Source: Flavobacterium sp. UBA7665
Lineage (GTDB): Bacteria; Bacteroidota; Bacteroidia; Flavobacteriales; Flavobacteriaceae
DNA length: 64,000 bases
Assembly (NCBI GenBank): GCA_002483285.1
Contig: DLHP01000030.1
Location: 62,001-126,000 of the forward strand
Direction: 5' to 3'
Position 1 is the first letter of the stretch, and each line of letters starts with the position of its first letter. Position numbers and translations under genes: made by a program. Shown here in pieces: positions 24,064 to 34,004 of this stretch. Under the pieces are notes generated by a model, which did not search any database, was not told the origin of the DNA, and saw only the letters and a program-made list of their open reading frames with translations.

Positions 24064-25392
24064 ATGCCTTTTAAAACCGACCTGGATTACCGCAAAGCTT
24101 CACTTGTTAAATTGTTGCACGCCATCAACCGGCGCGAAGCCGATATTATCAAGGCCTTGTATGAAGACTTCAGGAAACCCGCGTTTGAATCGGTCTTGAC
24201 CGAAACCTCGATTGTACAAGCCGACCTTAAGGCAACCATCAAAAAACTACACCGCTGGGCCAAAACACAATACGTGTTTCCGAGGTTGGTGAATTTTCCC
24301 ACCATCGATTGGATCGTTCGTGAACCTTATGGGAAAGTGCTTATTATTGCGCCGTGGAATTATCCGTTCCAACTGGCATTCTGCCCTTTGATTGCTGCTG
24401 TTGCGGCGGGAAATCAGGTAACGCTCAAACCATCCGAACTCACGCCCGCCACCGCTAAAATCATCGCCGAAATTGTAGCCGAAGCTTTCCTTTCCAGCCA
24501 TGTTGCAGTGGTGCAAGGCGATGCCCAAACGGCAACAGACTTACTCGAAAAACGTTGGGATTACATCTTCTTTACCGGCAGCGTTGCGGTGGGCAAAATC
24601 GTTGCCAAAGCGGCTGCCGTGCACCTCACGCCTGTTACTTTAGAGTTGGGCGGAAAAAACCCGTGTATCGTAGACCATACTGCCAAGCTTGCGCTCGCCG
24701 CGAAACGGATTGTATGGGGAAAATTCATGAATGCGGGCCAGACGTGTATCGCGCCCGATTACATTCTGGTACAGAACAAAGTCAAATCGGCATTCATCGC
24801 GCTGCTCAAGGCCGAAATAGAAGCTGCTTATGGTTCCAACGCTGAAACTTCTGCTGACTTGGCGCACATCATCAACAAGAAGAACTTTGACCGACTCAAA
24901 AAACTGATCGACGGACAAACCTTATTACACGGCGGGCAAACCAACGCCGAGGATTGCTATATAGCACCAACCCTGATTGACGAGCCTACGCTAGACAGCG
25001 ACCTTATGCAAGAAGAAATCTTTGGGCCGTTACTACCCATTATTTCGTATGAGAACGACCAGGAATTACAGACCATTATTAGCCGTTATGAAAAACCGCT
25101 GTCGCTGTATGTATTCTCTACCAAGAAGGATTTTGTAAAAAAAATATTGCAGGATTTTTCGTTTGGTGGCGGTACAGTCAATGATACGGTCATCCACTTT
25201 TCTAATGAGCGGTTGCCTTTTGGCGGCGTAGGACATTCGGGCATTGGCGCTTATCATGGAAAATTTGGTTTCGAGACATTTTCGCACCGCAAATCGGTGG
25301 TAAGGAAAAGCAATTGGCTCGATATCCCGATAAGGTATGCGCCCTATGGCAACAAAATCAACCTGATCAAAAAAATCATGCGCTGGCTGTGA
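24064..25392 (+). CDS. Aldehyde dehydrogenase (class 3 / fatty-aldehyde-like)
   Basis: 442 aa, short for the superfamily and typical of class 3 and fatty aldehyde dehydrogenases. Oxidises aldehydes with NAD(P)+. Catalytic Cys228 in NAGQTCIAPDY, general base Glu194 in LELGGKNP, cofactor motif FTGSVAVGK, LIIAPWNYPFQL near the N-terminus and a C-terminal LPFGGVGHSGIGAYHGKFGFETFSH. A hydrophobic-basic tail (INLIKKIMRWL) could touch the membrane as in fatty aldehyde dehydrogenases (inference). Confidence 0.92.
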   Translation: MPFKTDLDYRKASLVKLLHAINRREADIIKALYEDFRKPAFESVLTETSIVQADLKATIKKLHRWAKTQYVFPRLVNFPTIDWIVREPYGKVLIIAPWNYPFQLAFCPLIAAVAAGNQVTLKPSELTPATAKIIAEIVAEAFLSSHVAVVQGDAQTATDLLEKRWDYIFFTGSVAVGKIVAKAAAVHLTPVTLELGGKNPCIVDHTAKLALAAKRIVWGKFMNAGQTCIAPDYILVQNKVKSAFIALLKAEIEAAYGSNAETSADLAHIINKKNFDRLKKLIDGQTLLHGGQTNAEDCYIAPTLIDEPTLDSDLMQEEIFGPLLPIISYENDQELQTIISRYEKPLSLYVFSTKKDFVKKILQDFSFGGGTVNDTVIHFSNERLPFGGVGHSGIGAYHGKFGFETFSHRKSVVRKSNWLDIPIRYAPYGNKINLIKKIMRWL

Positions 25393-25439
25393 TGGCATCC
25401 CTTTTTTTTGTAGTATTGGTAATCCGTTAACTGTTTGCC

Positions 25440-26222
25440 ATGTCTATCGATAACCGCATTGAAGAAATAAAGCGCCAAGGTTACTATGTTGATTTTGGCG
25501 ATGTATTCAACCAGTCTTTTGCTAATTTTAAAAAAATCGCGCTCATCGCGGGCTTGGTGTTCATCTTGCTTGTGCTGATTTTAGGGATTTTTGTATTTGG
25601 ACTGGGTGTTGTAGGCATGGGTATGTCTACTTTTGCCAATGGCATGACCGACATCAATCTCTCGGATTTCTCGTCGGTGGGGCTGGTTATTTATTTTGTC
25701 GCCGTGGTCCTTATCAGTGGGCTCGTCGCGCCAATAAACGCCGGTATTGTCAACATGGCTTACCTCGCCGCGCACAACAAAGACTTCTCAGTAAGCACCG
25801 CTTTTGGCTATTACCAAACCAAATATTTTAAGGAGTTGTTTGTGGTGGCAGTGCTAAGCACTTTTCTAAACCTCGTCGTGAATTTTGCTTTAGAAACTAT
25901 AGGTTACGCGTTTATTGGCCAGATATTCAATTACCTTGTGGCCTTTTTCTTAATACTGAGCACGCCGTTAATCATCTTTGGCGAAGTCAAGGCGATTGAA
26001 TCAATCAAACTGAGTATCCTAATTATCTCGAAACAGTTTTTCATCCTGCTAGGATTGGTTATTGTTTCGGTGATTTTTTGCTTCCTCGGGATTATTGGGC
26101 TTTGCATCGGTATCTTTTTTACCATGCCATTTTTACACGCCACGATATACAGTATTTACGACAATATCATCGGTACCGACGGCGGCGATGAACTCGACGA
26201 AATCGGCAGGACCATAGAATAA
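25440..26222 (+). CDS. Multi-pass membrane protein, unknown function
   Basis: 260 aa with about six hydrophobic segments (roughly 33-57, 75-100, 135-155, 165-185, 200-230). The cytosolic N-terminus reads MSIDNRIEEIKRQGYYVDFGDVFNQSFANFKK and the tail is acidic (DGGDELDEIGRTIE). Such proteins in flavobacteria are often annotated as hypothetical or, wrongly, as beta-carotene monooxygenase; I see no catalytic motif. No operon partner. Confidence 0.65.
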   Translation: MSIDNRIEEIKRQGYYVDFGDVFNQSFANFKKIALIAGLVFILLVLILGIFVFGLGVVGMGMSTFANGMTDINLSDFSSVGLVIYFVAVVLISGLVAPINAGIVNMAYLAAHNKDFSVSTAFGYYQTKYFKELFVVAVLSTFLNLVVNFALETIGYAFIGQIFNYLVAFFLILSTPLIIFGEVKAIESIKLSILIISKQFFILLGLVIVSVIFCFLGIIGLCIGIFFTMPFLHATIYSIYDNIIGTDGGDELDEIGRTIE

Positions 26223-26342
26223 TTCATCCAATTGCTGCGATGGGGTTAATCTTTGTTTGGAGCCGATTTATTTAAAATATTTTGGTACATTTCTAAGGTA
26301 AAATTTGCACCTTTGCGACCTCCAAATCAAACTTAACTTTAT

Positions 26343-29300
26343 ATGTTATACTGTCATAGCCTCTTGCCTATGCCTGTCTTAAGTATCATCTCACAGCCAT
26401 TGAGCCAGTTAGGGTTCATCCGCCAGCAGCCCTATTTATTGCTGCTGCTGATTCCTGTTTTTATTTTCATCTTATTCCTGCTGCTCAAGAACTTTACGAA
26501 ACTTCAACTGAGTTTCATTCGCAAGAATGCCGGGCATTACGCCAAAATTGACGCGCAGGACAAGGAATACCAGCATTACCTTTTGCTTTTGGGTGGCCTG
26601 TTGCCATTGGTGGAAATTATTTTTGAGGTTTTTAAAGTCCGTGAAAAAAGCCTGTTGTTGGTCAATTCTGGGATTGGGCTGTTGTTTTTGGGCTTGTATT
26701 TCATTAGTAAAAAATCGGCAGTGGTATTGCGCAATATCAAGCCGTTTTTTGTGGTGGCTTATATCGTATACTTTGCAATCATTTCGCGAAACCTGATTTT
26801 TAGGTCGTTTGACATGGTGCCTATCATTGGTTTTGTACTGTCATTTTTCTTTGCCTACAACGTCATCAAACCCATTAGGGTGTACTGGCTTTTTGTCGTG
26901 GCGAGTTTTTTATTCCTGGCCACTTCATTTGCTTTTGAACTCATCCCTTTCAAAACCAACGTAGTGCTTACCAATTATTGTATCCTGGTGGCCTTCATTA
27001 ATTTCATCCGACACATCGCCGTACTCAACACCAAAGACAAATTTCGCTTTACCAATGAAATCGTCAACAAAGGCAATTCGCTTACGATTGCCACCAATAA
27101 AAAAGGCGAAGTTTCGTTTTGTAGCGAAAACGTAACCGAAATTCTAGGCTACGAACCTGACGAAATGTTGGGTATGGGATTCTGGATTCTCACCGAGGAC
27201 CCCGAGTTCATTGGTGAACAATACCATGAAGAATTCGTAGACAACCGGCTCCATATAAGAAAGCTCAAATGCAAAAATGGCGATTACCGGTACATCCAAT
27301 GGAAAGACAAAAAGTTCAACGAGGACCTCGTCATAGGGATTGGGCAGGATGTCACCGAACAGGTAGAACTGCAGAACCAGTACCAGAACATCATCGAATC
27401 GGCCACCGACATCATTTACGAAGTAGATCCCAAAGGCCTCATTACCTACGTCAATCCTTACGCCATAAAAGCTTTGGGCTATACCAAAGAAGAACTCCTG
27501 GGCAGCCTTTACACTGATTTTCTCCGGAAAGATTACCACGACCGGGCGCAGGAATTTTACCTCGAGGTGAATCGTGGCAGCGAGGATTATCCCGATATGG
27601 TGTTCCCACTCGTCAAAAAAGACAGAGACATCATGTGGGTGTCACAAAGGGTAACGATGCGCAAACAGGGCGACGAAGTGCTGGGTTATTCGGCCTTTGC
27701 GCGAGACATCACGCTAATCAAGAACCTTGAAAGCGAGCATTATGCGCGGGCCCAGAAAGTGCGTACCCACAATGAAACCATCAAACAACTTACCTCAAAA
27801 AGTTATTCGAACAAGGAGAGTTTCAACACCATCCTCAAAAATATTCTGAGCACCGCCTCTGAAAGTTGCCTGATTGACCGCGTGAGTTACTGGACCTACC
27901 TTGACGAAGGCTTGCGCTGTGAAAACCTGTACTACCTGGCCCTGAACCGCTTTGAGAAAAACTTCTTTATGGACAAGGAGCAATATCCCGAGTATTTTGC
28001 GGCTTTGCAAAATGGTTCCCAGATTGTAGCCTCTAATGTCTATGAAAATCCGGTCACTAAAGAGTTGAGCTATTCGTATTTTCCTTCGAACAACATCCGG
28101 TCGCGTATGGAAACGCCTATTTTCATCAATGGCAAACTCACTGGCATTTTGTGTTTTGAGATTACCGATCGCCATCTGGAATGGGACAATGAGGATATTA
28201 ACTTCTCGCGTTCGATTGCCGATTTGATTGCTATTGCCATCGAGTCGCAGATGCGGATCGAAGCCGAGAAAAAACTGGTTTACAAAAGCGACATCCTCAC
28301 CGAAATTTCTAAAAACACAGAAAAATTCCTGTTGTCTAAAAACACCAAGGAAATTTTCCAGGGCATCCTCGAAACCATCGGAAGCGTTACCCTCGTAGAC
28401 AAATTGTCGTTTTTTGAGAATGACGCCGAGAACAACCGCGTAGTCCAAAAATACCGCTGGCTCAGTGAAACCGGAATGCTTGCAGAACTCAACCCATTAA
28501 TTTTACACGTGCCGCACCACAAAATTCCCGATGTGATGGAATGCCTCTGGCAACGCAAGCCGTATTTCTCGATCGTGCGTAAAATTAAGGACGAAAACAC
28601 GCGGGAATTGCTCAACTCGCTGGGCACCAAATCAATCCTGTTCCTGCCAATTTTTGTGAAGGAAAACCTCTATGGATTCATCGTTTTCATCGTCGACAAG
28701 GAGGAACGCGAGTGGACCACCGACGAAATCAATACGTTGCAAACCCTCACCAACAACATTTCTTACGCCATCGAGCGCAACATCAACGAGGCCATTATCC
28801 TTGAGAATGAGGAAAAATTCAGGCTGCTCGCCAACAACATTCCCGGCGTGGTGTACCTGTCTAAAAATGACGCGTATTTCTCTAAGATTTACCTCAATGA
28901 CCAGATCGAAAAACTCACTGGTTTTCCCAAATCGGATTTTCTGAGCAACAAACTACTTTTCTACAACATCCTGCACCCAGACGACAAGGAGAAAATCGTC
29001 AATGCCCAACGCGAATGCCTCGCCGAGAACAAGCCGTACCATTTTGTGTATCGCATCATCCGCAAGGACGGGCAGCTCGCCTGGGTGGAAGAGTTTGGAG
29101 AGGCAATCTACAAAGACGGCCAAATCGATTTTATCGAAGGGATTTTCATCGACATCACCCAACGCATGGAAGCCCAGGAAGCCATCAAGGCAAAAGAATA
29201 CGCCGAAGCCGCCAACCGTGCCAAGTCTGAATTCCTGGCCAATATGAGCCATGAAATCCGTACACCGCTCAACGGCATTATCGGGTTCACCGACCTACTC

Positions 29301-30395
29301 ATGAACACCAAACTCGAAGGATTGCAGAAACAATACATGAACACGATCAACCAATCGGCGCATTTGCTCATGGAAGTGATCAGCAACATCCTCGACTTCT
29401 CTAAAATCGAATCCGGAAAGTTAGAGCTTGATGTAGAGAAATACAACCTCGGCGAATTGACCGGCCAGATTATGGAACTGATCCGTTACGAAGCCAATAG
29501 CAAGCCCATTGAACTGGTTTGCGACATTGATCCCGAAGTGCCCAAGTTTGTATGGATCGACTACATCCGCCTCAAACAAATCTTAATCAACCTGCTCGGC
29601 AACGCGGTCAAATTCACAGAAAAAGGCAAGATTGCGCTCAGTATTGGCGTAGTATCCAAAAGTAAAAACCTCGTCACTTTGCGTTTTTCTGTGAAAGATA
29701 CCGGGATTGGCATCCGCAAGAACAACCAGGAAAAAATCTTTGACGCTTTCTCGCAGGAAGACTCGTCCACCACCAAAAAATTCGGAGGTACCGGTTTGGG
29801 ACTTTCAATCTCCAACCAACTGCTCAACCTTATGGGCAGCCACTTAGAACTGGAAAGTAAATTTGGCGAAGGCAGTGAATTTTTCTTTTTTGTGACACTT
29901 AAATTTAGCGATGCCAACAAGGAGAAAGCCAAAAAAGAAGAGGTAGTTTTATTGGGCAATACCCCGTGCGAAACCGTTGCCCACGGTTCTATCAACGTGC
30001 TGCTCGTAGAAGACAACAAAATCAACATGCTGCTTGCCAAGACGCTCATCATGCAAATCCTACCCAACGCCACGATTACCGAGGCGGCCGACGGACAACA
30101 AGCCGTAACTATTTTTGGCCAAAACAAAATAGATGTTATCTTAATGGATGTGCAAATGCCGGTGATGAATGGTTATGAGGCCACGCAAAGAATACGTGAC
30201 ATACAACAAAGCCACGTCCCCATTATTGCACTCACGGCCGGAACGGTCATCGGAGAGAAAGAAAAATGCCTCGAAGCCGGTATGGACGATTACGTCTCCA
30301 AGCCAATCGTCAAGCAAACGCTAGAGGAAGTCATTGCCAAATGGATTGACCCGAGCCGCCTGACAAAAACTGAAAAAGACAAAAGTATCACCTAA
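26343..30395 (+). CDS. Large hybrid sensor histidine kinase (membrane-PAS-PAS-GAF-GAF-PAS-HisKA-HATPase-REC)
   Basis: 1350 aa. N-terminal region with about six or seven hydrophobic helices (30-235). PAS about 240-345 and 350-470 (SATDIIYEVDPKGLITYVNPYA), two GAF-like domains (about 490-640 and 660-820), and a third PAS (about 825-945). HisKA with His970 in NMSHEIRTPLNGIIGF, HATPase_c (NLLGNAVKFTEKG, TGLGLSISNQLL) and a receiver with Asp1269 in LMDVQMPVMNG. Multiple sensory domains imply integration of cytosolic signals. It has no separate output regulator nearby and is followed at 11 nt by a metallopeptidase. A start 10 codons later is possible. Confidence 0.93.
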   Translation: MLYCHSLLPMPVLSIISQPLSQLGFIRQQPYLLLLLIPVFIFILFLLLKNFTKLQLSFIRKNAGHYAKIDAQDKEYQHYLLLLGGLLPLVEIIFEVFKVREKSLLLVNSGIGLLFLGLYFISKKSAVVLRNIKPFFVVAYIVYFAIISRNLIFRSFDMVPIIGFVLSFFFAYNVIKPIRVYWLFVVASFLFLATSFAFELIPFKTNVVLTNYCILVAFINFIRHIAVLNTKDKFRFTNEIVNKGNSLTIATNKKGEVSFCSENVTEILGYEPDEMLGMGFWILTEDPEFIGEQYHEEFVDNRLHIRKLKCKNGDYRYIQWKDKKFNEDLVIGIGQDVTEQVELQNQYQNIIESATDIIYEVDPKGLITYVNPYAIKALGYTKEELLGSLYTDFLRKDYHDRAQEFYLEVNRGSEDYPDMVFPLVKKDRDIMWVSQRVTMRKQGDEVLGYSAFARDITLIKNLESEHYARAQKVRTHNETIKQLTSKSYSNKESFNTILKNILSTASESCLIDRVSYWTYLDEGLRCENLYYLALNRFEKNFFMDKEQYPEYFAALQNGSQIVASNVYENPVTKELSYSYFPSNNIRSRMETPIFINGKLTGILCFEITDRHLEWDNEDINFSRSIADLIAIAIESQMRIEAEKKLVYKSDILTEISKNTEKFLLSKNTKEIFQGILETIGSVTLVDKLSFFENDAENNRVVQKYRWLSETGMLAELNPLILHVPHHKIPDVMECLWQRKPYFSIVRKIKDENTRELLNSLGTKSILFLPIFVKENLYGFIVFIVDKEEREWTTDEINTLQTLTNNISYAIERNINEAIILENEEKFRLLANNIPGVVYLSKNDAYFSKIYLNDQIEKLTGFPKSDFLSNKLLFYNILHPDDKEKIVNAQRECLAENKPYHFVYRIIRKDGQLAWVEEFGEAIYKDGQIDFIEGIFIDITQRMEAQEAIKAKEYAEAANRAKSEFLANMSHEIRTPLNGIIGFTDLLMNTKLEGLQKQYMNTINQSAHLLMEVISNILDFSKIESGKLELDVEKYNLGELTGQIMELIRYEANSKPIELVCDIDPEVPKFVWIDYIRLKQILINLLGNAVKFTEKGKIALSIGVVSKSKNLVTLRFSVKDTGIGIRKNNQEKIFDAFSQEDSSTTKKFGGTGLGLSISNQLLNLMGSHLELESKFGEGSEFFFFVTLKFSDANKEKAKKEEVVLLGNTPCETVAHGSINVLLVEDNKINMLLAKTLIMQILPNATITEAADGQQAVTIFGQNKIDVILMDVQMPVMNGYEATQRIRDIQQSHVPIIALTAGTVIGEKEKCLEAGMDDYVSKPIVKQTLEEVIAKWIDPSRLTKTEKDKSIT

Positions 30396-30406
30396 AACAG
30401 CATCAC

Positions 30407-31264
30407 ATGAAATGGATCGGAAGAAGACAAAGTGACAATATGGAAGACCGTCGGGGCATGTCTGGCGGTAAAGTAGCCTTGGGTGGCGGTGTCATCGGGA
30501 TTATCATCCTGCTGATTAATTTATTTGGCGGACAAAACGCCCAACAACTCACGCCGGTACTCGAACAATTGCAAGGCGGACAGCAAACCGAGCAGACTGC
30601 CGTGGAGCTCACGCCCGAACAAAAACAACTCGGTGAATTCGCCGCCACCGTCCTGGCCGACACCGAAGACGTCTGGAAAAAAATATTCGCAGAAAACAAC
30701 CTTACTTACGAAGAACCCAAAATGGTGTTGTTCACGAGCAATGTAGAAACCGCCTGTGGCTCGGCAACAGCGGCGTCGGGCCCGTTTTACTGCCCGGCCG
30801 ATAAGAAAGTCTATATGGACCTGGCGTTTTTTGAGGAACTCAAGAGCCGTTTTGGCGCAGAAGGCGGAGATTTTGCAATCGCTTATGTAATCGCGCATGA
30901 AGTGGGCCACCACGTGCAGAATTTGCTTGGGACGTCTACCAAAATGCGACGCGACCAGGAAGGTTTATCAGAAGCCGATGCCAACAAATTATCGGTGGCG
31001 CTTGAATTGCAAGCCGACTTTTACGCCGGATTGTGGACGCATTACAACGAAAACATGAACAATGTCCTCGAAGCTGGCGACATCCAGGAAGCGCTTAGCG
31101 CCGCGAATGCCGTGGGCGATGACGCAATACAAAGCAAAATGCAAGGCCATGTGGTTCCCGATAGTTTTACACACGGCACTTCGGAACAGCGGATGTATTG
31201 GTTCAACAAAGGTTTTAAATCGGGCGACATTAACCAAGGCGATACGTTTAAGGCGTTAAACTGA
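30407..31264 (+). CDS. Neutral zinc metallopeptidase (YpfJ / PF04228 family)
   Basis: 285 aa. N-terminal MKWIGRRQSDNMEDRRGM, then one membrane helix (about 30-43), a Gln-rich linker and the catalytic domain with HEVGHHVQNLLG (zinc His164, His168; Glu165). SGPFYCPADKKVYMDLAFFEEL and ELQADFYAGLWTHY are standard for this family. Inner-membrane-anchored, catalytic part probably periplasmic. Physiological substrate unknown. It sits in a tight run after the hybrid kinase and before two DUF1801 genes. Confidence 0.93.
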   Translation: MKWIGRRQSDNMEDRRGMSGGKVALGGGVIGIIILLINLFGGQNAQQLTPVLEQLQGGQQTEQTAVELTPEQKQLGEFAATVLADTEDVWKKIFAENNLTYEEPKMVLFTSNVETACGSATAASGPFYCPADKKVYMDLAFFEELKSRFGAEGGDFAIAYVIAHEVGHHVQNLLGTSTKMRRDQEGLSEADANKLSVALELQADFYAGLWTHYNENMNNVLEAGDIQEALSAANAVGDDAIQSKMQGHVVPDSFTHGTSEQRMYWFNKGFKSGDINQGDTFKALN

Positions 31265-31269
31265 TTACA

Positions 31270-31689
31270 ATGGCCAAGGGTAAACTCGCCGAAATTAAAA
31301 CCAAACCCACCGCTTTGAGCGTGGAAGGCTTTATCAACACGGTCAGCGATGAAGCGCAGCGCGCGGACAGTTTTACCATCCTCGCACTCATGGAAAAAGC
31401 CTCGGGCGAAAAACCCAAAATGTGGGGCGCGTCGATGGTTGGTTTTGGCGATTTAAGGTACAAAAGCCCTGCGACCGGCCGTGAAGTGGATTGGTTCAAG
31501 ATTGGGTTCTCTCCGCGTAAAGCCAACCTTTCATTGCATTTGTGCTTGAACATCGAGGAGTATGCGCCAACACTCGAAAAACTCGGCAAACACAAAACCG
31601 GTAAGGGTTGCCTTTATATCAATAGGCTTGCAGACGTAGATTTGGGTGTGCTCGAAACAATTATCAACGAAGCAATCAAAGTAAAATAA
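31270..31689 (+). CDS. DUF1801 domain protein, paralog 1
   Basis: 139 aa, cytosolic. Core pattern VEGFINTVSDEAQRADSFTILALMEKASGEKPKMWGASMVGFG, then GFSPRKANLSLHL and KLGKHKTGKGCLYINRLADVD, typical of DUF1801 (YdhG-like) proteins, whose function is not established. It starts 5 nt after the metallopeptidase; its duplicate follows 6 nt later. Confidence 0.88.
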   Translation: MAKGKLAEIKTKPTALSVEGFINTVSDEAQRADSFTILALMEKASGEKPKMWGASMVGFGDLRYKSPATGREVDWFKIGFSPRKANLSLHLCLNIEEYAPTLEKLGKHKTGKGCLYINRLADVDLGVLETIINEAIKVK

Positions 31690-31695
31690 TCGTTT

Positions 31696-32115
31696 ATGGC
31701 AACAGCAAACAAAACCACAGAAAACCAAAACAGCGTAACCGATTTCATCAATACGGTGCCCGATGAAGCCAAACGTGCCGACAGTATCAAAATCGCCGAA
31801 ATCTTCGAGGCGGCCTCGGGTTTCAAACCCAAAATGTGGGGAACTGCAATTATCGGTTACGGAAGCTACCATTACAAATACGACTCGGGACGCGAAGGTG
31901 ACGCGCCATTGACTGGCTTTTCTCCAAGGAAAGACGCGTTTGCGCTTTACATTTCCGTGTTTGAGGGACGCGAAAAATTACTCGAAAAATTCGGGAAGCA
32001 CAAAACCGGAAAAGGGTGCATCTACGTAAAAAAAATCGAAGAGGTCAACGTCGATGTCTTGAAAGAAATGATTCAAAAAGGGATTATGCATACTCAGGAG
32101 ATTTATCCCGACTAA
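31696..32115 (+). CDS. DUF1801 domain protein, paralog 2
   Basis: 139 aa, the same length as paralog 1 and colinear with it (TDFINTVPDEAKRADSIKIAEIF, GFKPKMWGTAIIGYG, GFSPRKDAFALYI, KFGKHKTGKGCIYVKKIEEVN), so a tandem duplication that has diverged. The TAA stop directly abuts the TAG of the opposing rluD with no base between them. Confidence 0.88.
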   Translation: MATANKTTENQNSVTDFINTVPDEAKRADSIKIAEIFEAASGFKPKMWGTAIIGYGSYHYKYDSGREGDAPLTGFSPRKDAFALYISVFEGREKLLEKFGKHKTGKGCIYVKKIEEVNVDVLKEMIQKGIMHTQEIYPD

Positions 32116-33165
32116 CTACGCCTCTTCTTCTTCTTCCGCCATATTCGACTTAGCATACCCACGCCACTTTTCAATGACTTCTTTCATGTCATCCGGCAAT
32201 TCGGTATTAAATCGCATCATTTCACCCGTTGTGGGATGCACAAAGCCCAAAGTCTTGGCATGCAACGCCTGACGCGGTAAAATCTTGAAGCAATTGTCTA
32301 TGAATTGCTTGTATTTGGTAAACGTAGTTCCTTTCAAAATCAAATGCCCACCATACCGTTCGTCGTTGAACAGCGGATGCCCGATGTGTTTCATGTGTAC
32401 GCGAATCTGGTGTGTTCGGCCAGTCTCTAAAATACACGACACCAACGTCACATAACCAAAACGCTCCAAAACCTTATAATGCGTCACGGCGGGTTTCCCG
32501 ATTTCGGGATCGGCAAAAACCTGCATCTGCATGCGGTCTTTGACATGGCGCGCAATATTGCCTTCAATGGTACCTTCGTCTTCCTTGACATTACCCCAAA
32601 CCAGTGCGATGTATTCGCGTTCGGACGTTTTCGCCTCGAACTGTTTGGCCAGGTGTGTCATCGCGGCCTCGGTCTTGGCAATCACCAACAGGCCCGAAGT
32701 ATCTTTATCGATGCGGTGTACCAATCCGGGACGTTCGCTCGAATTCATCGGCAGGTTCTCAAAATGATACGCGAGTGCATTCACCAAAGTCCCGGTATAA
32801 TTGCCGTGTCCCGGATGCACGACGAGTCCCGGCGGTTTGTTGATGAGCAACAAGGCGTCGTCTTCATACACAATATCGAGCGGAATATTCTCAGGATCCA
32901 CACGGTTTTCATACGGCGGATGCGCCAAAAGAATACGTACCACATCCAAAGGCTTGACGCGGTAATTGGATTTTACAGGCACATCATTCACGTAAATGTC
33001 GCCACTTTCTGCCGCTTTCTGGATTTTGCTACGCGTGGCATTCGGTATGAAATGCATCAGGAATTTATCAATACGCAACAAGTCTTGTCCTTTGGGGACT
33101 TCTATGCGTAAATGCTCGTAGAGTTCGTCATCGAGCTCCGGACTTTCGTCAATATTATTGTTCAT
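32116..33165 (-). CDS. rluD: RluD-type 23S rRNA pseudouridine synthase
   Basis: 349 aa. N-terminal S4 RNA-binding domain (LLRIDKFLMHFIPNATRSKIQKAAESGDIYVNDVPVKSNYRVK), then the catalytic domain with VHRIDKDTSGLLVIAKTEAA (catalytic Asp), RTHQIRVHMKHIGHPLFNDERYGG and LHAKTLGFVHPTTGE. RluD modifies helix 69 uridines of 23S rRNA; assignment to RluD rather than another S4-containing paralog is by architecture. It overlaps the PASTA gene by 11 bp, an arrangement common in Bacteroidota. Confidence 0.93.
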   Translation of the reverse strand: MNNNIDESPELDDELYEHLRIEVPKGQDLLRIDKFLMHFIPNATRSKIQKAAESGDIYVNDVPVKSNYRVKPLDVVRILLAHPPYENRVDPENIPLDIVYEDDALLLINKPPGLVVHPGHGNYTGTLVNALAYHFENLPMNSSERPGLVHRIDKDTSGLLVIAKTEAAMTHLAKQFEAKTSEREYIALVWGNVKEDEGTIEGNIARHVKDRMQMQVFADPEIGKPAVTHYKVLERFGYVTLVSCILETGRTHQIRVHMKHIGHPLFNDERYGGHLILKGTTFTKYKQFIDNCFKILPRQALHAKTLGFVHPTTGEMMRFNTELPDDMKEVIEKWRGYAKSNMAEEEEEA

Positions 33166-33766
33166 TTGGCGCTTCTGGGTCTATTGTGGCCGTGGTATCT
33201 ACTTCTTCCTCAAACCCCACTTTTCCGTCGCCCAAAACCAAATCGATTTTAGAGGATTTGAAAACCTTGTCGCCAGGATTGAGTTTCTTGCCATTCAGGT
33301 GCATTTCAAGCACCATGTCGCGGCCGAGGTAGGGTTTGTAAGTTATCTTTCCTTCCTCAAGCCCAAGAGCCTTTAAGGTCGGCACGGCTTGGCGGTAAGT
33401 TTTTTCAATCAGGTTTGGGATTCGCACGGTAGTGAAACCAGACGAATTGATTTTGATGTAAATTTTCCGGCCTTCCTTGACTTTAGAACCCGCAATCGGA
33501 TCTTGTTCTACGACGGCGTGTTTGGGAACGTCTTTGCGGAAATCCACGCTGTCCAGCAATACGTATTCGAGGTTGATCGCATCAAGCTTCTCCTCCACCT
33601 GTTGTTCGGAGAGTTTGCGCAAATCGGGCACCAAAATTTCATCACCATGGTCTGTGGTAAAAGTGAGCCAATGCATGAACAAATAACCCAATACGAAAAC
33701 GATGGCCATGGCAATCAGGATCTGTATGAAAAAGTTTTTGCTCGTGAGGTATTCGCGTAAAGTCAT
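33155..33766 (-). CDS. PASTA-domain membrane protein
   Basis: 203 aa. Short cytosolic N-terminus, one membrane helix (about 13-33), then PASTA repeats: ILVPDLRKLSEQQVEEKLDAINLEYVLLDSVDF and VRIPNLIEKTYRQAVPTLKALGLEEGKITYKPY, with DPIAGSKVKEGRKIYIKIN between, and an acidic tail (ATIDPEAPNEQ). PASTA domains bind peptidoglycan fragments in Ser/Thr kinases and PBPs. Here there is no kinase or transpeptidase domain, so it may be a structural or sensing envelope protein; coupled with rluD. Confidence 0.9.
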   Translation of the reverse strand: MTLREYLTSKNFFIQILIAMAIVFVLGYLFMHWLTFTTDHGDEILVPDLRKLSEQQVEEKLDAINLEYVLLDSVDFRKDVPKHAVVEQDPIAGSKVKEGRKIYIKINSSGFTTVRIPNLIEKTYRQAVPTLKALGLEEGKITYKPYLGRDMVLEMHLNGKKLNPGDKVFKSSKIDLVLGDGKVGFEEEVDTTATIDPEAPNEQ

Positions 33767-33880
33767 GTTGCGTTAATTTTTACTGGTAATAGTTGGGCCA
33801 ATCGCCGCTCGTGTGCAAAGATATAAAATACTAAAGGCAGTTGGTTTGAAAAAAAATGATAATTTTGTTTGGGATTTTTA

Positions 33881-33959
33881 GGAGCATTTTCCCGCTATCC
33901 GCTATATCTTTCACTGGCTAAAGAAGCCAGCAAAAGGATACCGCTGCTATCGGGGCTAG
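33881..33959 (+). repeat. Interspersed hairpin element, copy C (leader of ddl)
   Basis: GGAGC...TCCCGC, ATCCGCTATATCTTT, distal hairpin CTGGCT-AAAGA-AGCCAG, CAAAAGGATACCGCTGC, TATCGGGGCT. Same orientation relative to ddl as copy E has relative to valS. Confidence 0.75.
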
Positions 33960-33971
33960 GCATCCGCGAAA

Positions 33972-34000
33972 CCTGAACCCTGTACCCTAAACCCTGTACC
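33972..34000 (+). repeat. Heptamer repeat upstream of ddl
   Basis: Four 7-nt units CCTGAAC, CCTGTAC, CCTAAAC, CCTGTAC end 5 nt before the ddl ATG. Telomere-like in appearance, but clearly a short degenerate 7-bp microsatellite. Confidence 0.75.
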
Positions 34001-34004
34001 TCAA

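Noticed and set aside
33972..34000. Telomere-like CCCTAAA sequence
   Set aside because: Only four degenerate heptamers next to a start codon; better described as a microsatellite.
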